From Corallococcus caeni (lineage in GTDB: Bacteria > Myxococcota > Myxococcia > Myxococcales > Myxococcaceae), in NCBI RefSeq assembly GCF_036245865.1, contig NZ_BTTW01000002.1, positions 1,302,001 to 1,366,000 of the forward strand: a stretch of DNA of 64,000 nucleotides, in the 5' to 3' direction. How positions within the stretch are numbered: the first letter of the stretch is position 1; each line of letters begins with the position of its first letter. A program made the position numbers and the translations under genes. Shown in pieces: positions 8,757 to 17,289 of the stretch. The notes beneath the pieces are model-generated. The model searched no databases and was not told the DNA's origin. It saw only the letters and a list, made by a program, of their open reading frames with translations.

Positions 8757-9701
8757 ATGGCCTCGCTCAACGACATCACCCTGCGGCAGCTGGAGTACCT
8801 GGTGGCGGTGGCGGAGACGCTGGGGTTCCGGCGGGCGGCCGAGCGGTGCCACGTCTCCCAGCCGGCCTTGAGCGCGCAAATCCAACAGCTGGAGTCGGTG
8901 CTCGGCGTGAAGCTGTTCGAGCGCGACGCGCGCCGCGTGATGCTCACGCCGCAGGGTACGGAGCTGGTGGCGCGGGCGCGGCGGGTGCTCACGGAGGCGG
9001 AGGACATCCTCAAGGCGGCGGCGCGGATGGGAGATCCGTTCGCGGGGCCGCTGCACCTGGGAGCCATCCCCACGGTGGCGCCCTACGTGCTGCCGGAGGT
9101 GGTGCCCGCGCTGGTGAAGCACTACCCCAAGCTCCAGCTGCGGCTGCGCGAGGAGAAGACGGCGCTCTTGATGCGCGACATGGACGAGGGCCGGCTGGAC
9201 GCGGCGCTGCTCGCGGTGGACGCGGAGCTGGGGCTCAAGGTGGAGCACGCGGTCATCGCGGAGGACCCGTTCGTCGTCGCGGCGCCGCCGGGGCACCCGC
9301 TGGAGAAGCGGAAGCAGGTGCGGCTCTCCGACCTGGACGCCGAGGACGTGCTGCTCCTGGAGGACGGGCACTGCTTCCGCAGCCAGACGCTGGCCCTGTG
9401 CACGCGCGTGGGCGCGCGCGAGGTGGACTTCCGCGCCACCAGCCTGACGACGCTCGCGCAGATGGTGATGGCGTCCGGCAGCGTCACGCTGCTGCCCCAG
9501 CTCGCCGTGCGGACGGAGAACCGGCAGGGGCAGCTGGTGGTGCGGCCCTTCGCGCCGCCGGGGCCCGGCAGGACGCTCGCGCTGGCGTGGCGTCCCGGGC
9601 ACCCCCGGGCGGAAGCGCTGCGCGCCATCGCGGGGACGCTGCGCTCCGTGTGGCCCGGCGGCCCGAAGGCGAAGGTCAGCGCAGCGGCTTCTCCGAGGTG
9701 A
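8757..9701 (+). CDS. oxyR: OxyR-type LysR regulator
   Basis: A 314-residue LysR-family activator that senses peroxide. The ATG at 8757 has a gggagg ribosome site and starts the normal LysR helix-turn-helix: residues ~5-65, '[31 protein letters not shown]'-type, typical spacing. The sensing pair is intact: Cys206 and Cys215 in '[14 protein letters not shown]', nine residues apart as Cys199 and Cys208 are in E. coli OxyR. That separates it from ordinary LysR proteins. It is divergent from katA and its ankyrin partner, its likely targets. Its last 26 bp overlap the convergent rraA-like gene. Confidence 0.92.
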   Translation: MASLNDITLRQLEYLVAVAETLGFRRAAERCHVSQPALSAQIQQLESVLGVKLFERDARRVMLTPQGTELVARARRVLTEAEDILKAAARMGDPFAGPLHLGAIPTVAPYVLPEVVPALVKHYPKLQLRLREEKTALLMRDMDEGRLDAALLAVDAELGLKVEHAVIAEDPFVVAAPPGHPLEKRKQVRLSDLDAEDVLLLEDGHCFRSQTLALCTRVGAREVDFRATSLTTLAQMVMASGSVTLLPQLAVRTENRQGQLVVRPFAPPGPGRTLALAWRPGHPRAEALRAIAGTLRSVWPGGPKAKVSAAASPR

Positions 9702-10173
9702 CGATGCCGTCCGCGTCCGCGTAGAGGTGGTGGCCGGGGAGGAAGGTGACGCCCGCGAAGCGCACCTCCACGTCGCGCTGGCCCTCGTTGCGCTTGCCGC
9801 TCTTGAGCGGGTGCGTGCCCAGCGCCTTCACGCCGATGGCGGTGCGGCCCACCTCCTCCGCGTCGCGGATGCAGCCGTTCACCACCACGCCCGCCCAGCC
9901 GTTCTTCTGGCCCAGCGCCGCGAGCACGTCGCCCACCAGCGCGCAGCGGCGGCTGCCTCCGCCATCCACCACCAGCACGCGGCCCTGACCGGGCTCCTCC
10001 AGGGCCTTGCGCACGAGGGAGTTGTCCTCCGGCGCGCGCACCGTGCTGATGGGGCCGGAGAAGCTCCGGCGCCCGCCGTAGTCCATGAAGCCGGGCTCGG
10101 CGACCTGGAAGTGCGGCGCTCCTGCGTGGGCGTCGCAGAGGTCGGCGGTCTTGAGGTCAGGGCTGTCGCTCAT
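9676..10173 (-). CDS. rraA: RraA family protein
   Basis: A 165-residue protein of the RraA / HMG-CHA aldolase family. Motifs include 'TADLCDAH' at the N-terminus, '[20 protein letters not shown]' and '[14 protein letters not shown]', the last containing the conserved Arg-Asp pair. In E. coli RraA binds RNase E and lowers its activity. Other members are divalent-metal 4-hydroxy-4-methyl-2-oxoglutarate aldolases that use the same G-x-R-D site. Sequence alone cannot decide which role applies. The 3' end overlaps that of the convergent oxyR-type gene by 26 bp. The ribosome site is weak. Confidence 0.85.
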   Translation of the reverse strand: MSDSPDLKTADLCDAHAGAPHFQVAEPGFMDYGGRRSFSGPISTVRAPEDNSLVRKALEEPGQGRVLVVDGGGSRRCALVGDVLAALGQKNGWAGVVVNGCIRDAEEVGRTAIGVKALGTHPLKSGKRNEGQRDVEVRFAGVTFLPGHHLYADADGIVTSEKPLR

Positions 10174-10272
10174 GAACCGCAGGATGCACGCGCCGACCGG
10201 GTGTGACTGTCATTGCGAGCCCGGGCGGCCGTGTCCTGGCCGTGCATTGTTCAAAACCCCAACGTCGCGGCG

Positions 10273-11571
10273 TCAGGGGGCCGCGTAGCCCACGGTGCCG
10301 GTGTTGCCTTCGTAGGTGTTGGCGCTCTGGGTGAACGCGGAGTCCTTGAAGACGAACACGCCCCAGCCCGTGCCCTGGGACACGAGCGAGTCGGTGAGCT
10401 GGAGCCGGCCCCGGCCCGAGTTGCCACCCAGGGTGATGTTGCCCTGGATGTCGCCCGCGTTCGTGAAGGCGTCGCAGCAGAAGGGGTCCGAGCCGCCGTG
10501 GCTCACCCGCGCGTGGGCGATGACGTTGCTCGCGTCCAGGGAGCGGATGGAGATGCCCTTCCAATAGCCCGGCGTCTCCGTCCGGCCCGTGAACACGATG
10601 GGGTCCGCCGCCGTGCCCCGCGCCACCAGCGAGCCCGTCTGCGTGATGCGCAGGCCCGACATCGCCTCGAACTGGAGCCGCACCCCCGGCTCGATGGTGA
10701 GCGCTCCCGCGTACTCCACGGTCGTGTCCGGGATGCCGGTGGAGATGCCATACGGCACGTCCAGCTTGTGCAGCGTCTGCGCCGTGGCGGTGTCCGCCTC
10801 CGGCGCCGCCAGCAGGTGGACGGTGTTGTCGCCGTTGGCCACCGGGGCGGTGGCGCTGTTTCCGGAGTAGACGGTCGTGGCGTCCAGGGCGCTCGCGATG
10901 GAAAGGCTCACGCTGACAGGCGCCCCCAGGTTGCCCCGGAAGAGGTTGCGCGAGAAGCCGGGCAGCCGCGCCTTGTTGAAGGCGAAGAGGCCCAGCGTTC
11001 CGCTCTTCTCCACCGTGGTGTTCGCGATGCGCACCTGGCTGACGGAGTCCTGGAGCTGGGAGCCCACCACCACCGCGGCCCGGACCTCCAGGCTGCCGCC
11101 GGGGCCATGGAAGTAGTCACAGCAGAAGGCGTCCTCGCTGCCCGCGTAGGAGATGACCACGTGCTCCAGCACGTTCGCGGGGTTGTTGGACTTGAACGCG
11201 AGCCCCTTCCAGGACCCCGGCGTGGCCGTCGTCCCGGTGAAGGTGATGGGCGCGGCCTCCGTGCCCACCGCGTTGAGGGACCCTGTCGGCATGATGAGCA
11301 GGCCGGCGTCCGGACCGAAGCGCACCACCGTGCCCGGCGCCAGGGTGAGGGCCCCGCTCACCTCCACCACCCCCGTCACCGCGTAGGTGCACTGCTGCGC
11401 CCCCGGCTCCCAGGTCGTGGTGGCCTTCAGGTCGTCGGTGATGTTCCGCACGCAGGCCCCGTCGGGCCCGGGGCCGTCACCGGGGTCGTCCTCCGAACCG
11501 CCACAGGCCGCCAGGACGGAGGCCGCCACGAAGGGGAGAAAACGCGGGAAGCGAAGCAGGTGTTGCGCCAT
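10273..11571 (-). CDS. Lipoprotein with parallel beta-helix-like repeats
   Basis: A 432-residue secreted protein. The N-terminus is a lipoprotein signal ending in lipobox 'LAAC' near residue 22, followed by an Asp/Gly/Pro-rich linker. The rest holds two similar halves. Each has a 'GALTLAPGTVVRFGPDAGL'-type strand run, a 'PITFTG-T-TPG-WKG' block and a 'FCCD-F' element; compare 'DAFCCDYF' and 'DPFCCDAF'. This suggests an internal duplication of a right-handed beta-helix. Function unknown; a surface or cell-envelope role is inferred. An aagggg ribosome site precedes the ATG. No neighbour explains it. Confidence 0.8.
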   Translation of the reverse strand: MAQHLLRFPRFLPFVAASVLAACGGSEDDPGDGPGPDGACVRNITDDLKATTTWEPGAQQCTYAVTGVVEVSGALTLAPGTVVRFGPDAGLLIMPTGSLNAVGTEAAPITFTGTTATPGSWKGLAFKSNNPANVLEHVVISYAGSEDAFCCDYFHGPGGSLEVRAAVVVGSQLQDSVSQVRIANTTVEKSGTLGLFAFNKARLPGFSRNLFRGNLGAPVSVSLSIASALDATTVYSGNSATAPVANGDNTVHLLAAPEADTATAQTLHKLDVPYGISTGIPDTTVEYAGALTIEPGVRLQFEAMSGLRITQTGSLVARGTAADPIVFTGRTETPGYWKGISIRSLDASNVIAHARVSHGGSDPFCCDAFTNAGDIQGNITLGGNSGRGRLQLTDSLVSQGTGWGVFVFKDSAFTQSANTYEGNTGTVGYAAP

Positions 11572-11682
11572 GGGGGTCCCCTTGAGCGAGGCAGCGGCGA
11601 CGGCCGCTTTCCAGCGGAGTACGCCGGGCCGCGCGCATATTCCGGGGGGGACGAAAAATGTCGCTGGCGGGGGCCCGCCCGC

Positions 11683-12738
11683 TCAAGGCCGGATGGCGAC
11701 CTTGAGCACGCCGTCCTTGCGCTGGCTGAACAGCTCATACGCGTCGCGGATGTCCTTGAGCGCGAAGCGGTGGGTGAAGAGCGGCGTCAGGTCCACGCGC
11801 TTCGCGCGCACCACCTCCATCAGGCGCCGCATGCGCTCCTTGCCGCCCGGGCAGAGCGTGGTGACGATGCGGTGGTCCCCCAGCCCCGCGGCGAAGGCGT
11901 CGTAGGGCAGCTGGAGCTTCCCGGAGTACACGCCCAGGCTGGACAGCGTGCCGCCGGGGTTGAGCGTGCGCAGGGCGCTCTCGAAGGTCTGCTGCGTGCC
12001 CAGCGCCTCGATGGCCACGTCCACGCCGCCGCCGGTGAGCCGCTTCACCTCCGCCACCACGTCCTGGCCGCGGAAGTCGAGCACCACGTCCGCGCCCAGC
12101 TTGCGCGCCATGGCCAGGCGCGCTTCGTCCCCGTCCACGCCAATCACCAGCGACGCGCCCATCAGCCGCGCGCCCACGGTGGCGCACAGGCCGATGGGGC
12201 CCTGCGCGAACACCACCACCGCGTCGCCTATCTTCACGCCGCCGGACTCCGCGCCGCTGAAGCCGGTGGACGCGATGTCCGCCAGCAGCAGCACCTGCTC
12301 GTCCAGCAGCTCGTCCGGGATGGGGGCCAGGTTCGCCTGCGCGAAGGGCACGCGCACGTACTCCGCCTGCGCGCCGTTCATCGTGTTGCCCAGCCGCCAG
12401 CCGCCCATGGCCTCCAGCCCCGCGCCGTGGCCGCACTGCGACAGGTGCCCGGAGAGGCAGCCCCGGCACTGGCCGCACGGCGTGATGGCGCCCACCAGCA
12501 CGCGCTGGCCCACCTGGTAGCCCGTCACGCCCGGCCCCAGCTCGTCGATGACGCCCACCATCTCATGGCCCACGGTGAGGCCCGGCTTCACCGGGTACTC
12601 GCCGCGCAGGATGTGCACGTCGGTGCCGCAGATGGTGGTGAGCGTCACCCGGACGATGGCCTCGCCCGCGCCCGCCTTCGGCTTCTCCACGTCCTCCACG
12701 CCCAGCTTCTGGGGGCCCTGGAACACGGTTGCCTTCAT
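11683..12738 (-). CDS. Zinc-dependent alcohol dehydrogenase
   Basis: A 351-residue medium-chain dehydrogenase acting on alcohol/aldehyde with NAD(P). Zinc ligands are visible: Cys in 'TTICGTDVH', then His-Glu in 'VGHEMVGVI'. The structural zinc site has four cysteines in 'CGQCRGCLSGHLSQC'. The coenzyme fold begins near 'GDAVVVFAQGPIGLCA'. Resemblance is closest to the isopropanol/secondary alcohol dehydrogenase branch, but substrate is not certain. A gaggtgag ribosome site precedes the ATG. It is followed upstream on the same strand by a universal stress protein gene (21-bp gap), suggesting co-expression in the stress island. Confidence 0.9.
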   Translation of the reverse strand: MKATVFQGPQKLGVEDVEKPKAGAGEAIVRVTLTTICGTDVHILRGEYPVKPGLTVGHEMVGVIDELGPGVTGYQVGQRVLVGAITPCGQCRGCLSGHLSQCGHGAGLEAMGGWRLGNTMNGAQAEYVRVPFAQANLAPIPDELLDEQVLLLADIASTGFSGAESGGVKIGDAVVVFAQGPIGLCATVGARLMGASLVIGVDGDEARLAMARKLGADVVLDFRGQDVVAEVKRLTGGGVDVAIEALGTQQTFESALRTLNPGGTLSSLGVYSGKLQLPYDAFAAGLGDHRIVTTLCPGGKERMRRLMEVVRAKRVDLTPLFTHRFALKDIRDAYELFSQRKDGVLKVAIRP

Positions 12739-12758
12739 GTCTCACCTCGTCTGTCTTT

Positions 12759-14054
12759 TCAGGCGCGCGGCATGCGCACCGTGACCGCCGGCCGGTCGCT
12801 GCGGGCCATCACCTGCTGCGCCACCGAGCCCAGCACCATGCGGCTCACCCCCGTGCGGCCGTGGGTGCCCAGGCACACCAGGTCCGCGCAGTGGCGCTCG
12901 GCCGCCTGGGTGATGACCCCCGCCACGTCGTCACCCTTCAGCACCGACAGCTCGACCTGGTGGCTCCCGTCGTGCTCCGGGGTCGGCACGCGCAGCTCCA
13001 ACTGGTGACGCGCCGCCTGGAGCTGCTCGGGCGTGGCCTCCTCCGGCTCCACGTGCAGCAGGTGCACGGTTCCGCCCGGCGGGGTGATGGCGAAGGCGTA
13101 GGCGATGGCGCGGTCGCCGGCTTCGCCGAAGTCCGTGGTCGCGAGCACCGTCCGCACCCTGGGTGCCTCCTGCTCCAGCCCCTGCTCCGCCGCGCGCGCC
13201 GGCACGCTCACCACCGACATGGGCGCCAGGCGCCGGGCGGACTGGGACACGCTCCACAGCTTCGCGAGCGCCCTGCGCTGGTGGGTCCCCACCACCAGCA
13301 GGTCCACCTGCTCTTCCGACGCCAGGGCGATGAGGTGGTCCGCGATGCGGCCCAGCCCCGGCTCCAGCCGCGACCGCACCGGCAGGCCCGCCGCGCGCAG
13401 GGGCTCCAGCAGCGATTCGGACTCGAGCTCCAGCGCCTCCCGCAGCTCCGGGGACATGTCCTTGTAGCTGTGCGGGTGCACCAGCCCCAGCCGCTCCGCC
13501 TCGCTGCCCACCCAGACGATGCGTCCGCCCACGACCTCCACGGGCCCGACCTTCGCGAGCGTCTTCACCCATTCCCGGGCGACCTCGAAGGGCCTGGAGC
13601 GATCCACGCCCAGCATGAGCCGCAGGGGGCGCTCACCGCGCGCCCACGCCTCCAGGCCGGAGCCTTCGCGGATCACCAGGAAGGGGACCTCCAGCAGCTG
13701 CGCCATCCGGTCGACCGTCCCTCCCAGGCCGCGGAAGGGCGTGTCCTCGCGCGGCGCGCCGGCCACCACCCACTGGAAGCCGCGCTTCGCCACCAGCGAC
13801 TGCAGCTCCTCTTCGGGCTCCCCCGTGAGGAGCACGGAGTCGACCTGGGCACCGGTGGCCCGCAGCCGCTCGCACTCGTCCCGCAGCGTGGAGCGGGCGG
13901 TTTCGCAGATGGCGTCTCCGAAGGTCCGCACCAGGGTCCCGGTCAGCACGTGCACGAGGCACAGCGGGACGTTCATCCGCCGGGCGAGCAGCGCCGCCGT
14001 GTCACAGGCGCGCCGGGCGCTCTCCGAGAAGTTGGTCGCGCAGGCGATGGTCAT
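12759..14054 (-). CDS. Tandem-domain universal stress protein
   Basis: 431 residues forming two UspA domains. The first starts 'MTIACATNFSESARRACDTA' and the second ends with the ATP-binding signature 'GTHGRTGVSRMVLGSVAQQV', the G-2X-G-9X-G pattern. The middle repeats 'VDLLVVGTHQRRALAKL', a more divergent site. Usp proteins bind nucleotides and accumulate under energy or oxygen limitation; the precise partner is unknown. An aaggagagg ribosome site precedes the ATG. The gene sits between a flavodoxin and an alcohol dehydrogenase on the same strand, probably one transcript. A second tandem Usp lies at 24713. Confidence 0.93.
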   Translation of the reverse strand: MTIACATNFSESARRACDTAALLARRMNVPLCLVHVLTGTLVRTFGDAICETARSTLRDECERLRATGAQVDSVLLTGEPEEELQSLVAKRGFQWVVAGAPREDTPFRGLGGTVDRMAQLLEVPFLVIREGSGLEAWARGERPLRLMLGVDRSRPFEVAREWVKTLAKVGPVEVVGGRIVWVGSEAERLGLVHPHSYKDMSPELREALELESESLLEPLRAAGLPVRSRLEPGLGRIADHLIALASEEQVDLLVVGTHQRRALAKLWSVSQSARRLAPMSVVSVPARAAEQGLEQEAPRVRTVLATTDFGEAGDRAIAYAFAITPPGGTVHLLHVEPEEATPEQLQAARHQLELRVPTPEHDGSHQVELSVLKGDDVAGVITQAAERHCADLVCLGTHGRTGVSRMVLGSVAQQVMARSDRPAVTVRMPRA

Positions 14055-14092
14055 GGCCTCTCCTTGTCATTCCCCCTGCAAGCTAGTCACTG

Positions 14093-14605
14093 TCATCGCG
14101 GCGACTCCTGGCTCGCGGACTCGAACCCGGCGCGCGCGGACGCGGCCTCCCGCAGCTCCGCGGCCACGCCGCGCGCCCAGCGGGCAATCTGTCCGGAGTC
14201 CCGCCAGTCCCCGGCGTGCTCACGCACCATGGACCGGGCGATGAAGCCCCGGGCATCACGCGCCAGCCTTCCTCCGAAGGTCTCGTGGCCCCGCGCACCC
14301 ACCTGCTCCATGAGGGCCCGCACCTGCGCCGTGGGCGGAATGCGCTCGCGCGACGCCGAGTCGTCGAGCGGTCCGCTGGAGAAGAACCACACGGGCCGCT
14401 CGCGCAGCTCCTGCGCGTGCCGGTGCCAGCGGTTGGCGTAGAGCCCGCCTCCGACGATGACGGCGTCGTAGGCCCGCACGTCGCCGACGTCCTCGGGGGC
14501 GAGCGCCTCCGCGTCGAGGCCCTCGTCCCGCAGGTCGCTGGCGAGCTGCCCGGCGATCTCCCGGGTCCCGCCCAGCTTGCTTCCGTAGGTGATGAGGATC
14601 CGCAT
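14093..14605 (-). CDS. Flavodoxin-domain protein (HemG-like)
   Basis: A 170-residue flavodoxin-fold protein. The FMN phosphate loop is 'TYGSKLGGTREIA' near residue 6, and 'DAVIVGGGLYANRWHRHA' follows, which resembles HemG-type protoporphyrinogen oxidases and related menaquinone-dependent flavodoxins. The 'WFFSSGPLDDSA' segment is also typical of that subfamily. A full HemG assignment is not safe because many family members serve as electron carriers of unknown role. An aggaggg ribosome site precedes the ATG. Divergent from the P-type ATPase gene across 152 bp. Confidence 0.85.
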   Translation of the reverse strand: MRILITYGSKLGGTREIAGQLASDLRDEGLDAEALAPEDVGDVRAYDAVIVGGGLYANRWHRHAQELRERPVWFFSSGPLDDSASRERIPPTAQVRALMEQVGARGHETFGGRLARDARGFIARSMVREHAGDWRDSGQIARWARGVAAELREAASARAGFESASQESPR

Positions 14606-14757
14606 TCGCGCCCTCCTGGCCGAAGTCCTTTATGCGTGGAGCGGCCGGACGGCGTTCGCAAGGGGACCCCGGCCGGGCGCCCGCGCCCGGACAGGCTCAC
14701 GGCGGCAGGGCGCATTGCCGACGCCCGTGCAGGACCCCAGCTTCTTCCGGGGGCATC

Positions 14758-17289
14758 ATGCGCATCCTTGTGCCGGTCAATCGCCTGCCTCATGGCTGGC
14801 AAGAAGCACGGGGTCTGGACGCGGACGAGGTGCTGGCGCGGCGCGCGCGTCACGGCCTCAACGACGTGCGGGGCCCGTCCCTCCACTCTCCTGTCCAGAG
14901 CCTGCGCGACGCCTCGCGCGACCCGATGCTCTGGTTCCTCGTGGCCACGAGCGTCCTGTACTTCGCCCTGGGGGAGCACGTGGAGGGCGTGGTGATGCTG
15001 CTGGCCCTCGTCCCGCTGCTCGGCATGGATGTCTTCCTGCACCACCGGACCCAGGCCTCCACCGAAGGCCTGCGCGGCCGCCTGGCCGAGTTCGCCACGG
15101 TGCTGCGCGACGGCCGCGAGGTGGAGGTGCCGGCGCGCGACGTGGTGCCGGGCGACCTGATGCGCGTGGAGGCGGGAGGCCAGTTCCCGGCGGACGGCCT
15201 GGTCGTGCGAGGGCAGGGATTGCAGGCGGAGGAGTCCCCGCTCACCGGCGAGTCGCTGCCCGTGCGCAAGCGGCCGCTGGAGCGCCTCCCGCCCGGAGAC
15301 GAGCCCGCGGTGGACGGCAGGCACTGGGGGCTCGCGGGGACGCGGCTGCTCACCGGGACGGCCTGGGTGCGCGTCGTCTTCACCGGAGCGGAGACCCTGT
15401 ACGGGAGCATCATCCGTTCCGCGGGCCAGGAGGTCCGGGCCCGCACGCCGCTGCAGCACGCGGTGGCGAACCTGGTGGCGGTGCTGGTGGGCGTGGCGGG
15501 CGCGCTCTGCGCGGTGTTGGCGCTCGTGCGCTGGCGCCAGGGCTTCGGGTGGCTGGACGCGCTGTTGAGCGCGGCGACGCTGGGCGTGGCGGCGCTGCCC
15601 GAGGAGTTCCCGGTGGCCCTCACGTTCTTCCTGGGCGCGGGCGTGTACCGCCTGGCCCGGCGGCAGGCGCTGGTGCGGCAGGCCGTGTCGGTGGAGAACA
15701 TCGGCCGGGTGAGCTGCGTCTGCTCGGACAAGACGGGCACGCTGACCGAGGGGCTGCTGCGGGTGACGCGGCTGCTGCCCGCCCCCGGGACCTCGCCGCA
15801 AGCGCTGCTGCGCACCGCGGTGCTGGCCTCGCGGGAGGAGGGCAGGGACCCCCTGGACGTGGCGCTGCTGGAGGCGGGAGCGCGCGAGCTGCCGGAGCTG
15901 CCCGGCCCCGCGCGCGAGGCCACCTTCCCGTTCACCGAGGAGCGCCGGCGAGAGACGGCGGTGGTGCGGCAGGGGCCCGGGACGCTGCTCGCCGCGGTGA
16001 AGGGCGCGCCCGAGCGGGTGCTGGAGCTGTGCGAACTCACCCCGGACGCGCGGCGGGAGTGGGCGCTTCGCCTGGACGCGCTCGCGCACGAAGGACTCAA
16101 GGTCATCGCGTGCGCCAGCCGGACGCTGGACGCGGCGCACTGGCACGGCGGCGAGCCGGAGCGGGGCTTCGACCTGCTGGGGCTCGTGGCATGCGAGGAC
16201 CCGGTGCGCGAGGGGGTGGAGGCGGCGGTGCGGGAGTGCCGTGACGCGGGGCTGCGCACGGTGATGGTGACGGGGGACCACCCCCGGACGGCGCTCGCGG
16301 TCGCCCGGCGGCTGGGACTGGGGGGCGCCAGTCCCCAGGTGCTCACGGGCGCGGACCTGGAGGCGCGGCTGGCCGACACGGGCACGGTGCCCCCCGTGGA
16401 CGTGGTGGCGCGCGCGCTGCCCGCCCAGAAGTACGCGCTGGTGAAGGCGCTCCGGAGGCAGGGCGAGGTGGTGGCCGCCACCGGGGACGGGGTGAACGAC
16501 GTGCCGGCGCTCCAGGCCGCGGACGTGGGCATCGCCATGGGGGAGCGGGGAACACGCAGCGCTCGCGAGGCGTCCTCCATCGTGTTGTTGAACGACGACT
16601 TCGGCACGCTGGTCCGCGCCATCGCGGAGGGCCGGCAGCTCTTCTCCAACCTCCAGCGCTGCTTCCTCTACCTGCTGCTCGTCCACATCCCGCTGGTCAG
16701 CACGGCGGCGCTGCTGCCGCTCTGGGGCCAGCCGCTGCTGTACCTGCCCATCCACATCGTGTGGCTGGAGCTCATCATCCACCCCACCGCGATGCTGGCC
16801 TTCCAGTCGGCCGCGCGGCCCGGGCGCCTCACCCCCGTGCGCGCGAGGCCCGCGGCGCGCTTCTTCTCCTGGCGTGAATGGACCCTGCTCACGGGCGTGG
16901 GCGGGCTGCTGGCGTGCGGGCTCGTCTGGGCCTACGCGCGGTGCCTGTCGGAGGGGCAGGACGTCGAGCGCGCGCGGGCGGTGGCGATGGCCTCGCTCAT
17001 CCTCGCGAGCGCCGCGTTCGCGGCCGTCCTCACCCGGCTGCGGACGCGCACCGCGCGGTGGGTCTGCGCCCTGTCGCTGGGCCTCTCCGCGTTGCTCATC
17101 CAGGTGCCCGCGCTGGCCGCGCTCGTGGGGCTGCATCCCCTCCACGCTCGGGACGGGGCCCGGGTCCTGGTCGCCGTCGCCGCCGCGCTGGTGCCCCTGC
17201 TGCTCGCGTGGCCCTGGGCGCAAGGGGGCCGGTCCCGCGGACGGCGGTGGCGGACCGGCCAGCCCACGATGACCTTGGGGCATCCATGA
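14758..17289 (+). CDS. Cation-transporting P-type ATPase
   Basis: An 843-residue membrane pump. The order is a short cation-ATPase N domain, an actuator with 'TGESLP', and a phosphorylation loop 'SDKTGTLTEG' with Asp324. The hinge is 'TGDGVNDVPALQAADVGIAMG', and about ten membrane helices are expected. The M4 motif reads 'LPEEFPVALT' rather than the 'PEGLP' of calcium pumps, so the transported ion is unclear. The ATG at 14758 is preferred because the 42 codons upstream are Arg-rich and non-coding in look. Its stop overlaps the sensor-kinase start as ATGA, so the two are translationally coupled. Confidence 0.9.
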   Translation: MRILVPVNRLPHGWQEARGLDADEVLARRARHGLNDVRGPSLHSPVQSLRDASRDPMLWFLVATSVLYFALGEHVEGVVMLLALVPLLGMDVFLHHRTQASTEGLRGRLAEFATVLRDGREVEVPARDVVPGDLMRVEAGGQFPADGLVVRGQGLQAEESPLTGESLPVRKRPLERLPPGDEPAVDGRHWGLAGTRLLTGTAWVRVVFTGAETLYGSIIRSAGQEVRARTPLQHAVANLVAVLVGVAGALCAVLALVRWRQGFGWLDALLSAATLGVAALPEEFPVALTFFLGAGVYRLARRQALVRQAVSVENIGRVSCVCSDKTGTLTEGLLRVTRLLPAPGTSPQALLRTAVLASREEGRDPLDVALLEAGARELPELPGPAREATFPFTEERRRETAVVRQGPGTLLAAVKGAPERVLELCELTPDARREWALRLDALAHEGLKVIACASRTLDAAHWHGGEPERGFDLLGLVACEDPVREGVEAAVRECRDAGLRTVMVTGDHPRTALAVARRLGLGGASPQVLTGADLEARLADTGTVPPVDVVARALPAQKYALVKALRRQGEVVAATGDGVNDVPALQAADVGIAMGERGTRSAREASSIVLLNDDFGTLVRAIAEGRQLFSNLQRCFLYLLLVHIPLVSTAALLPLWGQPLLYLPIHIVWLELIIHPTAMLAFQSAARPGRLTPVRARPAARFFSWREWTLLTGVGGLLACGLVWAYARCLSEGQDVERARAVAMASLILASAAFAAVLTRLRTRTARWVCALSLGLSALLIQVPALAALVGLHPLHARDGARVLVAVAAALVPLLLAWPWAQGGRSRGRRWRTGQPTMTLGHP

